This document shows positions 1-8,566 of a DNA stretch of 64,000 nucleotides, one piece after another. Source of the stretch: JBMNMU01 sp050953505. Lineage in GTDB: Bacteria > Bacillota > Clostridia > Peptostreptococcales > Anaerovoracaceae. The stretch covers positions 2,294,001 to 2,358,000 of the forward strand of contig JBMNMU010000001.1 of NCBI GenBank assembly GCA_050953505.1, read 5' to 3'. Below the pieces are notes generated by a model. It did not search any database and was not told the origin of the DNA. It was given only the letters and a program-made list of their open reading frames with translations. How positions within the stretch are numbered: position 1 is the first letter of the stretch; each line of letters begins with the position of its first letter. The position numbers and the translations under genes are program-made.

Positions 1-455
1 CAGCAGGGGATGTGGCTCAAGGCTACGATATCATGTCAGGAGAGCAGAAAATCATTGGATTGTGGGCCAATGCACGCCACCAAGGCCGTACGGCGGGGTC
101 TAATATGGCGGGGGTAAAGAGGAAATACCACGGCACCTTGCCCCATAACATTACTCATTTCCTGGAGCATGACTTTATTGGAGTTGGTGATATTCTCAAC
201 GGTGATGATATGTACGAGGAAAAGGACCTGGCCAACAATAGATATTGCTGTTTTGTTTGGAAAGAAAAAAAGTTGATTGGTATCAACATACTAAATATAC
301 CGGAAATAGCGGGGATGTTGAAAAGTTATATTATTAGGGGTTTGGTATCAAAGGCGGATAACGACTTGTCTACTATTACAAATGATAGCCTTGCAATGAA
401 CAAATTGTATAACAAATACCCCCGGTTGGAAAAAAAGTTTATGGAAATGAGGTGA
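1..455 (+). CDS. FAD/NAD(P)-dependent oxidoreductase, C-terminal part (5' end outside window)
   Basis: The reading frame is already open at base 3, so only the last 150 residues are present. The visible start reads AGDVAQGYD, which fits the FAD-binding 'GD' motif of pyridine nucleotide-disulfide oxidoreductases (NADH oxidase or nitrite reductase-like flavoproteins). It is followed by an Ala/Gly/Arg-rich helix (ANARHQGRTAGSNMAG) typical of that fold, and then a C-terminal domain that I cannot assign. It ends 4 bases before the ferredoxin gene, so the two are surely co-transcribed. Inference: it passes electrons between a nicotinamide or flavin carrier and the FeS subunit and molybdoenzyme that follow. 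The substrate is unknown. An internal GTG at base 12 is not a credible start. Confidence 0.75.
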   Translation, partial: AGDVAQGYDIMSGEQKIIGLWANARHQGRTAGSNMAGVKRKYHGTLPHNITHFLEHDFIGVGDILNGDDMYEEKDLANNRYCCFVWKEKKLIGINILNIPEIAGMLKSYIIRGLVSKADNDLSTITNDSLAMNKLYNKYPRLEKKFMEMR

Positions 456-459
456 AAGC

Positions 460-975
460 ATGGATAAAAATGATGATAGGAAGATTTTTGATATTGACCT
501 TGAACGCTGTGTGGGATGTTATGCGTGCGTGGTAGCCTGCATGGATCAAAATGACATCAATGTAGATGAAGAAGAAAGATTTCGTGATGTTTCTGCAATT
601 CGTCCCGTGTACTCCACCACAGGGACCTTAGGCTATGTTTCTCTTGCATGCATGCACTGTGAAGATGCACCTTGTGTGATGGGGTGTCCTACTGGCGGAT
701 TGCAGAAGGACCCAGAGACGAATATGACTATAGTTGTGTCGTCCTTATGTATCGGTTGCCATAGCTGTATCATGAACTGTCCTTATGGTGCTCCTCGATT
801 TGGGCCCGATGGAAAGATACGAAAATGTAATGGATGCCTACCAAGGACTCAAATGGGGATGACTCCTGCTTGTGTTCGGGTATGCCCTACCAAGGCTTTA
901 AAGTACGATACTCATGAAAATATTATTAATCTAAAAAAAGAACGCTTACTAAAAAGTCTAGTTAACAAAGAATAG
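460..975 (+). CDS. 4Fe-4S ferredoxin-type electron-transfer subunit (DmsB/HycB-like)
   Basis: 171 residues with Cys motifs for four [4Fe-4S] clusters: CVGCYACVVAC near residue 17, CMHCEDAPCVMGC near 64, CIGCHSCIMNCPYG near 97, and a CNGC plus ACVRVCPTKAL pair near 122-146. This is the standard layout of the small FeS subunit of DMSO-reductase-family enzymes. There is no signal peptide or membrane segment, so it acts in the cytoplasm. It lies between the flavoprotein (4-base gap) and the molybdopterin catalytic gene (29-base gap), which makes it the likely wire between the two. ATG start with GGTGAAAG just upstream. Confidence 0.9.
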   Translation: MDKNDDRKIFDIDLERCVGCYACVVACMDQNDINVDEEERFRDVSAIRPVYSTTGTLGYVSLACMHCEDAPCVMGCPTGGLQKDPETNMTIVVSSLCIGCHSCIMNCPYGAPRFGPDGKIRKCNGCLPRTQMGMTPACVRVCPTKALKYDTHENIINLKKERLLKSLVNKE

Positions 976-1004
976 TATGATTTATCAGAAAAGAGGTCAT
1001 CTAA

Positions 1005-3158
1005 ATGAAAATGGAAAAGCTCTCACAATCAAAAATAGAAGCTAAGATTCCTGGTGAAGATACAGGAATATCTGTTAGACACTCAATCTGCGCTATATGT
1101 AATCCACACTCTCACTGCGGACTAGATCTTTACATAAAGGACGAAAATATTATCAAGGTTGAAGGGATGCTAGAGCATAAGAATAGCAGGGGGACTCTTT
1201 GCTCAAAGGGAGCGGCCACAAGGCAGTATGTCTATAGTCCAGATCGTATCAAGATCCCTTTGAAACGTGTAGGAGATAAAGGTAGTGACCAATTTGAAGA
1301 AATCTCTTGGGAAGAAGCTTATAATATCATAAGCAGCAGGCTTAATAAGCTAAAAAAAGAAGAGGGACCTGAAAAGGCAGCATTTTTTGTTGGTTATACT
1401 AAATGGATGCGACCATTTGTTCAAAGGCTTGCTCATTCCTATGGAACACCAAACTATTGCACCGAGTCCAGCACCTGCTTTAAGGCAATGGACATGGCCT
1501 GGAAATTAAATTACGGGGCGCCTGCTATGCCAGACCTTAAGAATACTAATTGTCTTCTAGTATGGAGCAGTAATCCTATGTATTCCAACACTACCCAGGC
1601 TCAAATGATCATGGACAAAAAGGAAAACGGTATGAAAATGATTGTGGTGGATCCAAGGATTACGCCAATGGCAACTCTTGCAGATATTCACCTACAACTG
1701 AAGCCCGGTACCGATGGTGCATTAGCTTTAGGCCTTGCAAACATTATAATAGAAAATAACTGGTTCGATAACGAGTTTGTAAATAAATATTTCCATGGAT
1801 TTGAAGAATATAAAGACTATGTGAAAGAGTATACTCCAGAAAAAACTGAAGCAATTACTGGGGTACCAAAAGAAAGCTTGCTAAAGGCGGCAAAAATGTA
1901 TGGTCAGGTCAAGCCCGCGGCCTTCATGCCCAGTGCTTCTGCTGTGGTTCACCATACCAACGGCGCCCAAAATTATAGAGCAGCCATGCTATTGGTGGGG
2001 CTTACAGGAAACTATGATGTAAAAGGCGGAAATGTATGTAAAAAACTATCCTGGATTTCGTCTCCATCTGGTTTCGATACAAGGATTCAGGAATACATTA
2101 TGCCAAAACCATGGAGTGCTTTTAAGGAGCGAATAGGCATAGCTAAATACCCTGTCTGGGGAGAACTAACAGATGATGCTCAAGCTGTTCTAATGCCAGA
2201 GCAGATTCTCACAGAGAAGCCATATCCTATCAAGCAGTTAATAGGGTTTGGACTGAATCATCGTATGTGGCCTGATCCACAGAACGTGATTGAGGCTTTA
2301 AAAAAGCTAGACTTTTTTGTTAATATAGAAATTTTCTTCACAGATGCCTGTAAGTACGCAGATATTGTACTCCCGGCTTGTACCTCAGTAGAAAGAAGGG
2401 AATTGAAAAGCTATAATAATGGTTATGTGATTTATACAGAACCGGCTATAGCGCCTCTTTATGAATCCAAGCCGGACTCAGAAATTATATTTGAGCTGGC
2501 TAAAAGGCTGGATATAGACGATGATCTTATGAAAAAAGGTTACGAGTACAATATAAACTGGATCCTTGAGCCAAGTGGCATGACTGTTGAGGAACTTAAA
2601 AAGTTTCCTTGTGGCACCATGGCTCCACTGAAGCCTATGAAATATAAAAAATATGAAAAAGGAGGATTTAATACTCCTACAGGAAAGGTGGAATGCACTT
2701 CAGAAGTGCTTCGAAAATATCAGGCGGATTATGGATATGACCCTCTTCCTGTATATAAACCACCAAAATACAGTGCAGCAGGATCGGCACATTTGGCTGA
2801 GGAATATCCTTTTATTCTGAACACAGGTTCCAGATTGCCCATGTACATTCACTCCCGCACCTTTAGGCTGCCCTGGACTAATAGCTTGAGAGAGGAGCCA
2901 AGTGCAGACCTAAACAAAGAAGACGCGGAAGGCCTGGGTATCGAGCAAGGAGATATGATCCGAATTTCAACGCCTAAAGGGTCCATTGTGGTTAAAGCAA
3001 ACATTAGCGAAATAATACAAAAGGGTGTCGTGTCTATCTATCATGGATACAAAGAGGCAGATGTAAATACATTGATTGAGCCAGATTATCTAGATCCCAT
3101 TTCTGCATATCCCGGATTCAAATCCCTTCTATGTAAGGTAGAAAAAGAGGCTCTGTAG
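1005..3158 (+). CDS. cytoplasmic molybdopterin (Mo/W-bisPGD) oxidoreductase catalytic subunit
   Basis: 717 residues of the DMSO-reductase superfamily. The N-terminal [4Fe-4S] motif is Cys29-x2-Cys32-x5-Cys38 ... Cys66. The probable metal ligand is Cys158 in the segment CTESSTCFKAMD. A C-terminal MopB domain begins near residue 595 (EYPFILNTGSRLPMY). There is no twin-arginine signal, so the enzyme stays in the cytoplasm. Length and layout are close to cytoplasmic members such as acetylene hydratase (about 730 residues), but with separate flavin and FeS partners it is more likely a true redox enzyme. Substrate not identifiable. The start at ATG 1005 follows AAAAGAGG. Last gene of the operon; no clear terminator hairpin follows. 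Confidence 0.88.
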   Translation: MKMEKLSQSKIEAKIPGEDTGISVRHSICAICNPHSHCGLDLYIKDENIIKVEGMLEHKNSRGTLCSKGAATRQYVYSPDRIKIPLKRVGDKGSDQFEEISWEEAYNIISSRLNKLKKEEGPEKAAFFVGYTKWMRPFVQRLAHSYGTPNYCTESSTCFKAMDMAWKLNYGAPAMPDLKNTNCLLVWSSNPMYSNTTQAQMIMDKKENGMKMIVVDPRITPMATLADIHLQLKPGTDGALALGLANIIIENNWFDNEFVNKYFHGFEEYKDYVKEYTPEKTEAITGVPKESLLKAAKMYGQVKPAAFMPSASAVVHHTNGAQNYRAAMLLVGLTGNYDVKGGNVCKKLSWISSPSGFDTRIQEYIMPKPWSAFKERIGIAKYPVWGELTDDAQAVLMPEQILTEKPYPIKQLIGFGLNHRMWPDPQNVIEALKKLDFFVNIEIFFTDACKYADIVLPACTSVERRELKSYNNGYVIYTEPAIAPLYESKPDSEIIFELAKRLDIDDDLMKKGYEYNINWILEPSGMTVEELKKFPCGTMAPLKPMKYKKYEKGGFNTPTGKVECTSEVLRKYQADYGYDPLPVYKPPKYSAAGSAHLAEEYPFILNTGSRLPMYIHSRTFRLPWTNSLREEPSADLNKEDAEGLGIEQGDMIRISTPKGSIVVKANISEIIQKGVVSIYHGYKEADVNTLIEPDYLDPISAYPGFKSLLCKVEKEAL

Positions 3159-3199
3159 CTATAATGGAGATTAAAAAAATGAAATACTCAATAAAAAGC

Positions 3200-3228
3200 T
3201 TGCAAAGTGACCTTTCCGTTGATATAAT
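3200..3228 (+). promoter_or_regulatory. sigma-A type promoter of rpsR
   Basis: TTGCAA (3200-3205), a 17-base spacer and a perfect TATAAT (3223-3228). It predicts a leader of about 135 bases before rpsR and separates rpsR from the molybdoenzyme operon upstream. Confidence 0.7.
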
Positions 3229-3252
3229 GTGTAGTGCTTTAACAGTTACTCA

Positions 3253-3293
3253 CTAACGTTGTGTTAGAATTAATTCCCCAATTAGGTTCTAGC
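3253..3293 (+). promoter_or_regulatory. possible structured rpsR leader with two competing hairpins
   Basis: CTAAC (3253-3257) can pair with GTTAG (3263-3267). The same GTTAGAA (3263-3269) can instead pair with TTCTAGC (3287-3293), extended by TAATT/AATTA around a CCCC loop. The two folds exclude each other. Ribosomal protein leaders often bind their own product; whether this one binds S18 is inference. Confidence 0.3.
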
Positions 3294-3371
3294 AAACATA
3301 GTGTGATTTTGTGTTTTTATAAATCAGATTAAATACCATAAATAGAATCTTATATAGGAGGAAAGAATATC

Positions 3372-3602
3372 ATGATGGATAGAAGACGTGGCATGAGAAG
3401 AAAAAAAGTATGCCAGTTCTGTGCAGATAAGACAGAGACCATAGATTTCAAAGATGTTGATAAATTAAGAAAATACGTAACAGATAGAGGAAAGATTCTT
3501 CCCAAGAGAATAACAGGCACTTGCGCTGTTCACCAAAGGGAAGTGACCAGGGCAATCAAGAGAGCGAGAATCGTTGCTTTGCTGCCTTACACAGCAGACT
3601 AA
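3372..3602 (+). CDS. rpsR: 30S ribosomal protein S18
   Basis: 76 residues, the usual S18 length. The S18 signature is present: KKVCQFCADK at the N-terminus (a zinc-ribbon-like CxxC form), YVTDRGKILPKRITGTCAVHQREVTRAIKRAR in the middle, and an ALLPYT ending. Ribosome site TAGGAGG lies 12 bases before ATG. In most Firmicutes rpsR follows rpsF and ssb. Here neither precedes it: it starts from its own promoter directly downstream of a molybdoenzyme operon. Downstream, DUF2232, gdpP, rplI and dnaB keep the usual order. A terminator follows at once, so rpsR is probably transcribed alone. Confidence 0.98.
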   Translation: MMDRRRGMRRKKVCQFCADKTETIDFKDVDKLRKYVTDRGKILPKRITGTCAVHQREVTRAIKRARIVALLPYTAD

Positions 3603-3620
3603 GCTGCATTTACAATAAAG

Positions 3621-3645
3621 AAGGGCGAGAAATCGCCCTTTTTTT
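3621..3645 (+). terminator. Rho-independent terminator of rpsR
   Basis: Perfect 8-bp stem AAGGGCGA/TCGCCCTT with a GAAA tetraloop, running straight into seven T. Confidence 0.93.
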
Positions 3646-3700
3646 ATAGCCAAGCTTTCACACTTGCATTATTCAACAATAGGAGTATGGAGACCAATTT

Positions 3701-4468
3701 ATGTATTCAACGCTAATCTTAATAATAATAATATTTGTTCCTCTTCCGGTAATGATAAAAGAAATGTTTGCTGGTAAAAATCCATATCGTGGAGTTTTAC
3801 ACGGAATCATCAGTGCGGTAATAGGCGTCGCTCTGGTATTTTTGCTTTTCTTTGCTTTAACGGGAGTTCCTTTTTCTCACAGCTTAGAATCAATGTTGAA
3901 CAGCATACAGGCAAAAGATTTATTGGGCCCCTATCAAGCCTTGGGCATTGCTGGTGATTTAGATCCAGAAGAGCTGCAAATGGTTGCGGATGCGGCGAAG
4001 AGTATGATGATACGATCCCTACCAGGCTACATTATTATTTGGTCCTGTATTCTAGCTTATGTAAACTACAATATAATTTCTAAGTTTTTAGTGAAATTGA
4101 GAAAAGATGTGCCAACACTGCCTCCATTTAGGGACTTTACACTACCCAGGAACTCACTCTTTGGATTTCTAGTTATCTTTTTCCTGTCGTTTTTGGCCGG
4201 GAATATTGGAATCATCGACAGTGGCCTAATGATGCTAAATGTAGAGATTTTATTACGCTTCGTATTTTCCATACAAGGGTTGGCCGTTTTGTTCTATATT
4301 GGTAAAGTAAAGAAGATCCCAGCCATCATCCCTTTCATAGTGGCCGTAGTCCTTATAATAAGCGGTGCTGGCAATACAGTTCTTTTTGTTTTGGGCATGG
4401 CCGAGGTGGTTTTTGAAATCAGAAAAAGGTCCCAAAAAAGACTGGACAATAGTTCCCCTCGCCTGTGA
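3701..4468 (+). CDS. DUF2232 (YybS-like) multi-pass membrane protein
   Basis: 255 residues, mostly hydrophobic, with about six to eight predicted membrane spans and the loop motif LPPFRDFTLPRN followed by a long hydrophobic stretch, typical of the DUF2232/YybS family. In Firmicutes this gene normally sits between rpsR and gdpP, as here. Its function is not established. It is somewhat shorter than YybS of Bacillus (about 300 residues). ATG at 3701 is preceded by AGGAG at 3681-3685, a long but workable spacing. Confidence 0.8.
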   Translation: MYSTLILIIIIFVPLPVMIKEMFAGKNPYRGVLHGIISAVIGVALVFLLFFALTGVPFSHSLESMLNSIQAKDLLGPYQALGIAGDLDPEELQMVADAAKSMMIRSLPGYIIIWSCILAYVNYNIISKFLVKLRKDVPTLPPFRDFTLPRNSLFGFLVIFFLSFLAGNIGIIDSGLMMLNVEILLRFVFSIQGLAVLFYIGKVKKIPAIIPFIVAVVLIISGAGNTVLFVLGMAEVVFEIRKRSQKRLDNSSPRL

Positions 4469-4534
4469 AATATATTGTATAATATGTTACAATAAGCCTA
4501 TAACTCACTAGTAAAAAATACTATGTATTATACT

Positions 4535-4563
4535 TTTGCTTTTTACTTAGCTTATGATATAAT
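4535..4563 (+). promoter_or_regulatory. candidate promoter for gdpP-rplI-dnaB
   Basis: Perfect -10 TATAAT at 4558-4563 with a weak -35 (TTTGCT, 4535-4540) at a 17-base spacing, about 95 bases before gdpP. Confidence 0.4.
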
Positions 4564-4658
4564 CTTGATTCCAAACAATAGCGCCTTTTAGGCGTCTATC
4601 AATTAAACCTGCAATTTACCTGCCTTGGGTAGATTGTTTATGGATTGTAGGAGTTAAC

Positions 4659-6539
4659 ATGAGTGAAAATAGATTAAAAGACTTTATCACATCTTATTTC
4701 AACATTAATACAAACAACAATAAGAGTAAGAGCAGGAGCCCTATGAGGGCATATACAGAGCATATCATAAAGGCGGTAGATAAAAGCATAAGCTATTCGT
4801 CGGCTAATCTTCCATTTCCAGTGTGTATAATCGATTCTGAAGGGAAGTTCCTTTGGTATAATCAAAAGTTCCTGGAAATTTACCAGAGCGCGGAGACCAC
4901 AAATACTAATTTCTATAAAGTAACAGGGGTCAAGGCAGCAGCATTTTTTGAAAAGGAAAATGAAGACAAATTTGTAGTAGTTAATCAAAACCAAAGTAAC
5001 AAATCCTACAAAATATTATCTTCCTATGTGGAAGGTGATGAAGATGATAAAGCTGTTTTGTACTGGATAGACATTACTAATTATGAGCTGATAAAAACAT
5101 TATATAAGGACGAAAAGGTTTGTTTTGCCTACATTAGTATAGATAACTATGACGAGCTAATCGCAAGCTCTCCTGATGAAAGAAAATCAGCCATTGCTGC
5201 GGAAATTGATAAACACCTTCGGCAATGGGCTGCAAAACTCTTTGCATCGGTGACGCGATATAGGAGCTCCCAGTATTTTATTGCATTTGAGCATAAGTAT
5301 CTAGAGAAGCTGGAAACTACAAAGTTTTCCATTCTTGACGAGGTTCAGGATATTGAAACTGATGCGGATTTCCCCGTCTCCCTAAGTATAGGTGTAGGAG
5401 TAGGTGGGAAAACTCCCTTGCAAACGGACGAATATGCTGCCGCTGCTTTGGACTTAGCTTTAGGACGAGGCGGCGATCAGGCAGTTGTTAAAAAGGTTAA
5501 CAAGACCGAATTTTACGGTGGCAGGCTGAAAACTGTAGAAAAAAGAAATAAAGGAAAGTCCAGAATTATGGCTCACGCCTTAAGGCAGTTGATTGATCAA
5601 TCCTCCAAAGTAATCATAATGGGCCATAAAAGGCCTGATATGGATTCCTTTGGTGCATCTATTGGCATTTCCAGAATAGCTAAAAATCAAAATACAGAAG
5701 CATATATTATATTAAATTCCTATAACGATTCTCTGAAGGAAATGGTTGATCTAGCAGTAGAATCGGGAAATTACAATTTTATTAATAATGAAGAAGCTCT
5801 TTCTATCGTGGATAAAGAAACCCTTATTGTGGTAGTGGATACTCATCGATACGAGCTAGTAGAATGTGCCGAATTAATTGGTAAAACCGATAAGCTAGTG
5901 GTCATTGACCATCATAGGAAAACGGAAGATTTTATTGAAAACGCTACCCTTACTTATATGGAATCCTATGCTTCTTCAACATCAGAGCTTATTGCTGAAA
6001 TCCTCCAATATATCGGGGATAAAAAAGATATTGATAAATTTGAAACAGAGGTTCTTCTTGCAGGGATTATTGTAGATACAAACCGATTTTCAATTAGAAC
6101 CGGGGTGAGGACCTTCGAAGCGGCCTCATGGCTTAGGAGAATGGGTGCCGATACGGCTAGAGTCAGGGAGTTTTTCCAGACAGATCTGAGTTCATTTCAA
6201 CTAAGATCCCAAATCGTAGCCGATGCCTCTATGCCTTTTCCTGGTATTGCTTTATCAAAATGTGAAGGCAAGCATGTGGATGTACAGGTTATTAATTCTA
6301 AAGCGGCGGATGAAATGCTAAATATCAGAGGAATTAAAGCTAGCTTTGTCCTCGGGCAAAATGAAGAGGGTGTTACTGTTATCAGCGCCCGATCCTTAGG
6401 GGATATTAATGTACAAACCATAATGGAAAAGCTAGGCGGTGGAGGCAATTTGACAAAGGCTGGAGCCCAAACAGACATGCAAATAGATGAGGCTATGGAA
6501 AGGCTAAAAGAAATTTTAGCGGAAGTGGAACTTAAATAG
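4659..6539 (+). CDS. gdpP: GdpP-type cyclic-di-AMP phosphodiesterase lacking the N-terminal membrane anchor
   Basis: 626 residues. Order: PAS-like domain (about 50-135), degenerate GGDEF domain (about 150-290, with no GGDEF motif), then DHH/DHHA1 phosphoesterase (about 305-620) with GHKRPDMDS, VVVDTH, VVIDHHR and the C-terminal GGGG. These motifs are those of GdpP/YybT, which degrades c-di-AMP to pApA. Canonical GdpP starts with two membrane helices; here the region before the PAS domain is a short polar Asn/Lys/Ser-rich tail. The frame upstream is open for only about 31 codons, encodes no helix, and then meets a TGA. ATG 4659 follows TAGGAG. The protein should therefore be soluble. Confidence 0.93.
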   Translation: MSENRLKDFITSYFNINTNNNKSKSRSPMRAYTEHIIKAVDKSISYSSANLPFPVCIIDSEGKFLWYNQKFLEIYQSAETTNTNFYKVTGVKAAAFFEKENEDKFVVVNQNQSNKSYKILSSYVEGDEDDKAVLYWIDITNYELIKTLYKDEKVCFAYISIDNYDELIASSPDERKSAIAAEIDKHLRQWAAKLFASVTRYRSSQYFIAFEHKYLEKLETTKFSILDEVQDIETDADFPVSLSIGVGVGGKTPLQTDEYAAAALDLALGRGGDQAVVKKVNKTEFYGGRLKTVEKRNKGKSRIMAHALRQLIDQSSKVIIMGHKRPDMDSFGASIGISRIAKNQNTEAYIILNSYNDSLKEMVDLAVESGNYNFINNEEALSIVDKETLIVVVDTHRYELVECAELIGKTDKLVVIDHHRKTEDFIENATLTYMESYASSTSELIAEILQYIGDKKDIDKFETEVLLAGIIVDTNRFSIRTGVRTFEAASWLRRMGADTARVREFFQTDLSSFQLRSQIVADASMPFPGIALSKCEGKHVDVQVINSKAADEMLNIRGIKASFVLGQNEEGVTVISARSLGDINVQTIMEKLGGGGNLTKAGAQTDMQIDEAMERLKEILAEVELK

Positions 6540-6551
6540 GAGGTATAGAGG

Positions 6552-6995
6552 ATGAATGTGATATTAATAAAAGACGTAAAAAAACTAGGTAAGCCTGGTG
6601 ATGTTGTTAAGGTAAGCGATGGTTATGCTAGAAATATGCTATTACCAAGAGGGATGGCTATTGAAGCTACAGCCGAGAATATGAAAAATCTAGAGAATCA
6701 AAAAGCCCTTCAAGCAGAAAAAGAAGCGGAGGAGCTGGCTGCAGCTAAAGAACTAGCAGGAAAAATGGAAAAGATCACCGTCAAGGTTTTGACTAAATCC
6801 GGCGAAGGGGGAAAGCTGTTTGGATCCATTACCGCAAAGGATATTGCCGATGCATTAAAGGACCAGCATGATATTTCCCTTGATAGGAGAAAAATCCTAT
6901 TAGAAAGCCCTATTAAACAAGTAGGGGAATTTGAACTAGATGTAAAGCTATATAAGGATGTAATAGGCAAGCTAAAGGTTTCCGTCGAGGTTTAA
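6552..6995 (+). CDS. rplI: 50S ribosomal protein L9
   Basis: 147 residues, standard for L9. The N-terminal signature LGKPGDVVKVSDGYARNMLLPRGMA is clear (residues about 11-35), followed by the long charged connecting helix and the C-terminal domain with GKLFGSIT. It starts 12 bases after gdpP with TAGGAGG before the ATG and ends 4 bases before dnaB, so gdpP-rplI-dnaB form an operon. Confidence 0.98.
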   Translation: MNVILIKDVKKLGKPGDVVKVSDGYARNMLLPRGMAIEATAENMKNLENQKALQAEKEAEELAAAKELAGKMEKITVKVLTKSGEGGKLFGSITAKDIADALKDQHDISLDRRKILLESPIKQVGEFELDVKLYKDVIGKLKVSVEV

Positions 6996-6999
6996 ATAT

Positions 7000-8337
7000 A
7001 TGAATCAACATGAAAGGATACCACCCCATAACGACGATGCAGAAAAATCAGTCTTAGGCTCAGTCATGCTTGATAAGGATGCGCTTTATGAGGTCCTTGA
7101 AATTCTAAAGCCAGAGGATTTCTATAGTAGTATGCATCAGGAAATCTATTCGGCTATCATTGAGCTGTATAGAAGAAGCGAGCCCGTGGATACCCTTACC
7201 GTTTCAGAAGAGTTGAAAAAAAGGAAGTCTCTTGAAATGGTAGGTGGCCGGGCATATATCGCCTTGCTTTCGACAGCGGTTCCCTCTACTTCCAATGCAG
7301 GACAATATGCAAAGATCATTGTAGAGAAGGCGATGCTGAGGAGATTGATTGCTGCGGCTTCTGATATTATTGAAAAGGGTTATCAGGAGAAAATGGATTC
7401 TGCAGAGGTGCTAGACTTTGCGGAAAGAAGCGTGTTTGAAATTGCCCAGTCCAAGCAAACGAAAGACTTTCAACCCTTGAAGGATGTGCTATGGACAAAT
7501 ATTGCACAAATTGATGAAATGTCAAAGCTAGAAGGCAATATTACGGGACTTACCACCGGATTTATTGACTTGGATGCTAGGACCTCGGGACTCCAAAAAT
7601 CTGATTTAATCATATTAGCGGCAAGGCCTAGTATGGGTAAGACTGCCTTTGCTCTTAACATTGCTCAGCAAGCAGCTATTAAGGGAGGCGCAAAGGTGCT
7701 AATTTTCAGCTTGGAGATGTCTAAAGAGCAGCTTGGGCAAAGACTCCTAAGCATGGAATCTAGGATAGAGATGCAAAAGTTGAAAACAGGCAGCCTAGAC
7801 CGAAAAGATTGGGATCAGATACATATTGCACTAGACACCTTATCCAAAGCGGATATTTTCATAGATGATACACCGGGCATCACAGCCATGGAAATCAAAA
7901 ATAAATGTAGAAGATTAAAAGCAGAAAAGGGCTTAGACTTAGTGGTAATCGACTACTTGCAGCTTATGTCCTTTGAAGGAAAATCAGAAAGTAGGCAGCT
8001 AGAAATCACAGCCCTTTCCAGGTTCTTAAAACAACTGGCGAGGGAAATGGACTGCCCTGTTATAGTGCTTTCTCAGCTTTCAAGAGCACCGGAACAAAGA
8101 ACCGACCATAGGCCAATCCTATCAGACCTTAGAGAATCCGGGGCCATCGAGCAAGACGCCGACGTAGTAATGTTTTTATATAGAGATGAATATTATAATC
8201 CTGAGACGACGGAAAAACCAAATGTCTGCGAGGTGAACATCGCCAAGCAAAGGAGCGGCCCTACAGGCAGTATTGAGCTTACTTGGCTGGGCAAATACAC
8301 CAGATTCGTTGACAAAAGCCGTCTAGGTGAAAATTAG
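7000..8337 (+). CDS. dnaB: replicative DNA helicase DnaB
   Basis: 445 residues. The N-terminal DnaB domain starts RIPPHNDDAEKSVLGSVML. The RecA-like helicase core carries Walker A ARPSMGKTAF near residue 210, Walker B LVVIDYLQLM near 310, and the R-finger region SDLRESGAIEQDADVV. It is the ring helicase that unwinds the replication fork. ATG 7000 has only a weak ribosome site in the 3' end of rplI (GTCGAGG), which suggests coupling to rplI translation. No lonB gene lies between rplI and dnaB. No intein is present. Confidence 0.97.
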   Translation: MNQHERIPPHNDDAEKSVLGSVMLDKDALYEVLEILKPEDFYSSMHQEIYSAIIELYRRSEPVDTLTVSEELKKRKSLEMVGGRAYIALLSTAVPSTSNAGQYAKIIVEKAMLRRLIAAASDIIEKGYQEKMDSAEVLDFAERSVFEIAQSKQTKDFQPLKDVLWTNIAQIDEMSKLEGNITGLTTGFIDLDARTSGLQKSDLIILAARPSMGKTAFALNIAQQAAIKGGAKVLIFSLEMSKEQLGQRLLSMESRIEMQKLKTGSLDRKDWDQIHIALDTLSKADIFIDDTPGITAMEIKNKCRRLKAEKGLDLVVIDYLQLMSFEGKSESRQLEITALSRFLKQLAREMDCPVIVLSQLSRAPEQRTDHRPILSDLRESGAIEQDADVVMFLYRDEYYNPETTEKPNVCEVNIAKQRSGPTGSIELTWLGKYTRFVDKSRLGEN

Positions 8338-8349
8338 GGAGGGTAAGCC

Positions 8350-8553
8350 ATGTTAGTACATGAGTCTATGATGGTGGATGAAGTTTTGGAATTGGACCCG
8401 GAAATTACTGAAATCCTGTTATCCCATGGCCTAAATTGTGAAAGCTGTCCCGGAGCCAGTATGGAAACCTTAAAGGAAGCCGCAGAAGGTCATAATATTG
8501 ATCTTTCGCAGCTTCTCTTCGACTTGAACAATTTTTTACGCAACAAGGAGTGA
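8350..8553 (+). CDS. DUF1858 small CxxC protein
   Basis: 67 residues matching the DUF1858 pattern: a start like VHESMMVDEVLELDPEITEILLSHGLNCESCPGA, with a single CxxC (CESC) and a helical tail (TLKEAAEGHNIDLSQLLFDLN). These proteins often accompany hybrid-cluster or redox proteins and may bind a metal or carry a redox disulfide; the function is unproven. Its place between dnaB and the dnaD-like gene, 12 bases after dnaB and with AGGGAGGG before the ATG, shows co-transcription with replication genes. Confidence 0.8.
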   Translation: MLVHESMMVDEVLELDPEITEILLSHGLNCESCPGASMETLKEAAEGHNIDLSQLLFDLNNFLRNKE

Positions 8554-8566
8554 TGACAACAATAAA

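Noticed and set aside
8350..8553. Selenocysteine or frameshift linking the DUF1858 gene to neighbours
   Set aside because: The gene has its own ribosome site, a normal family length and a clean stop; no SECIS-like stem was evident.
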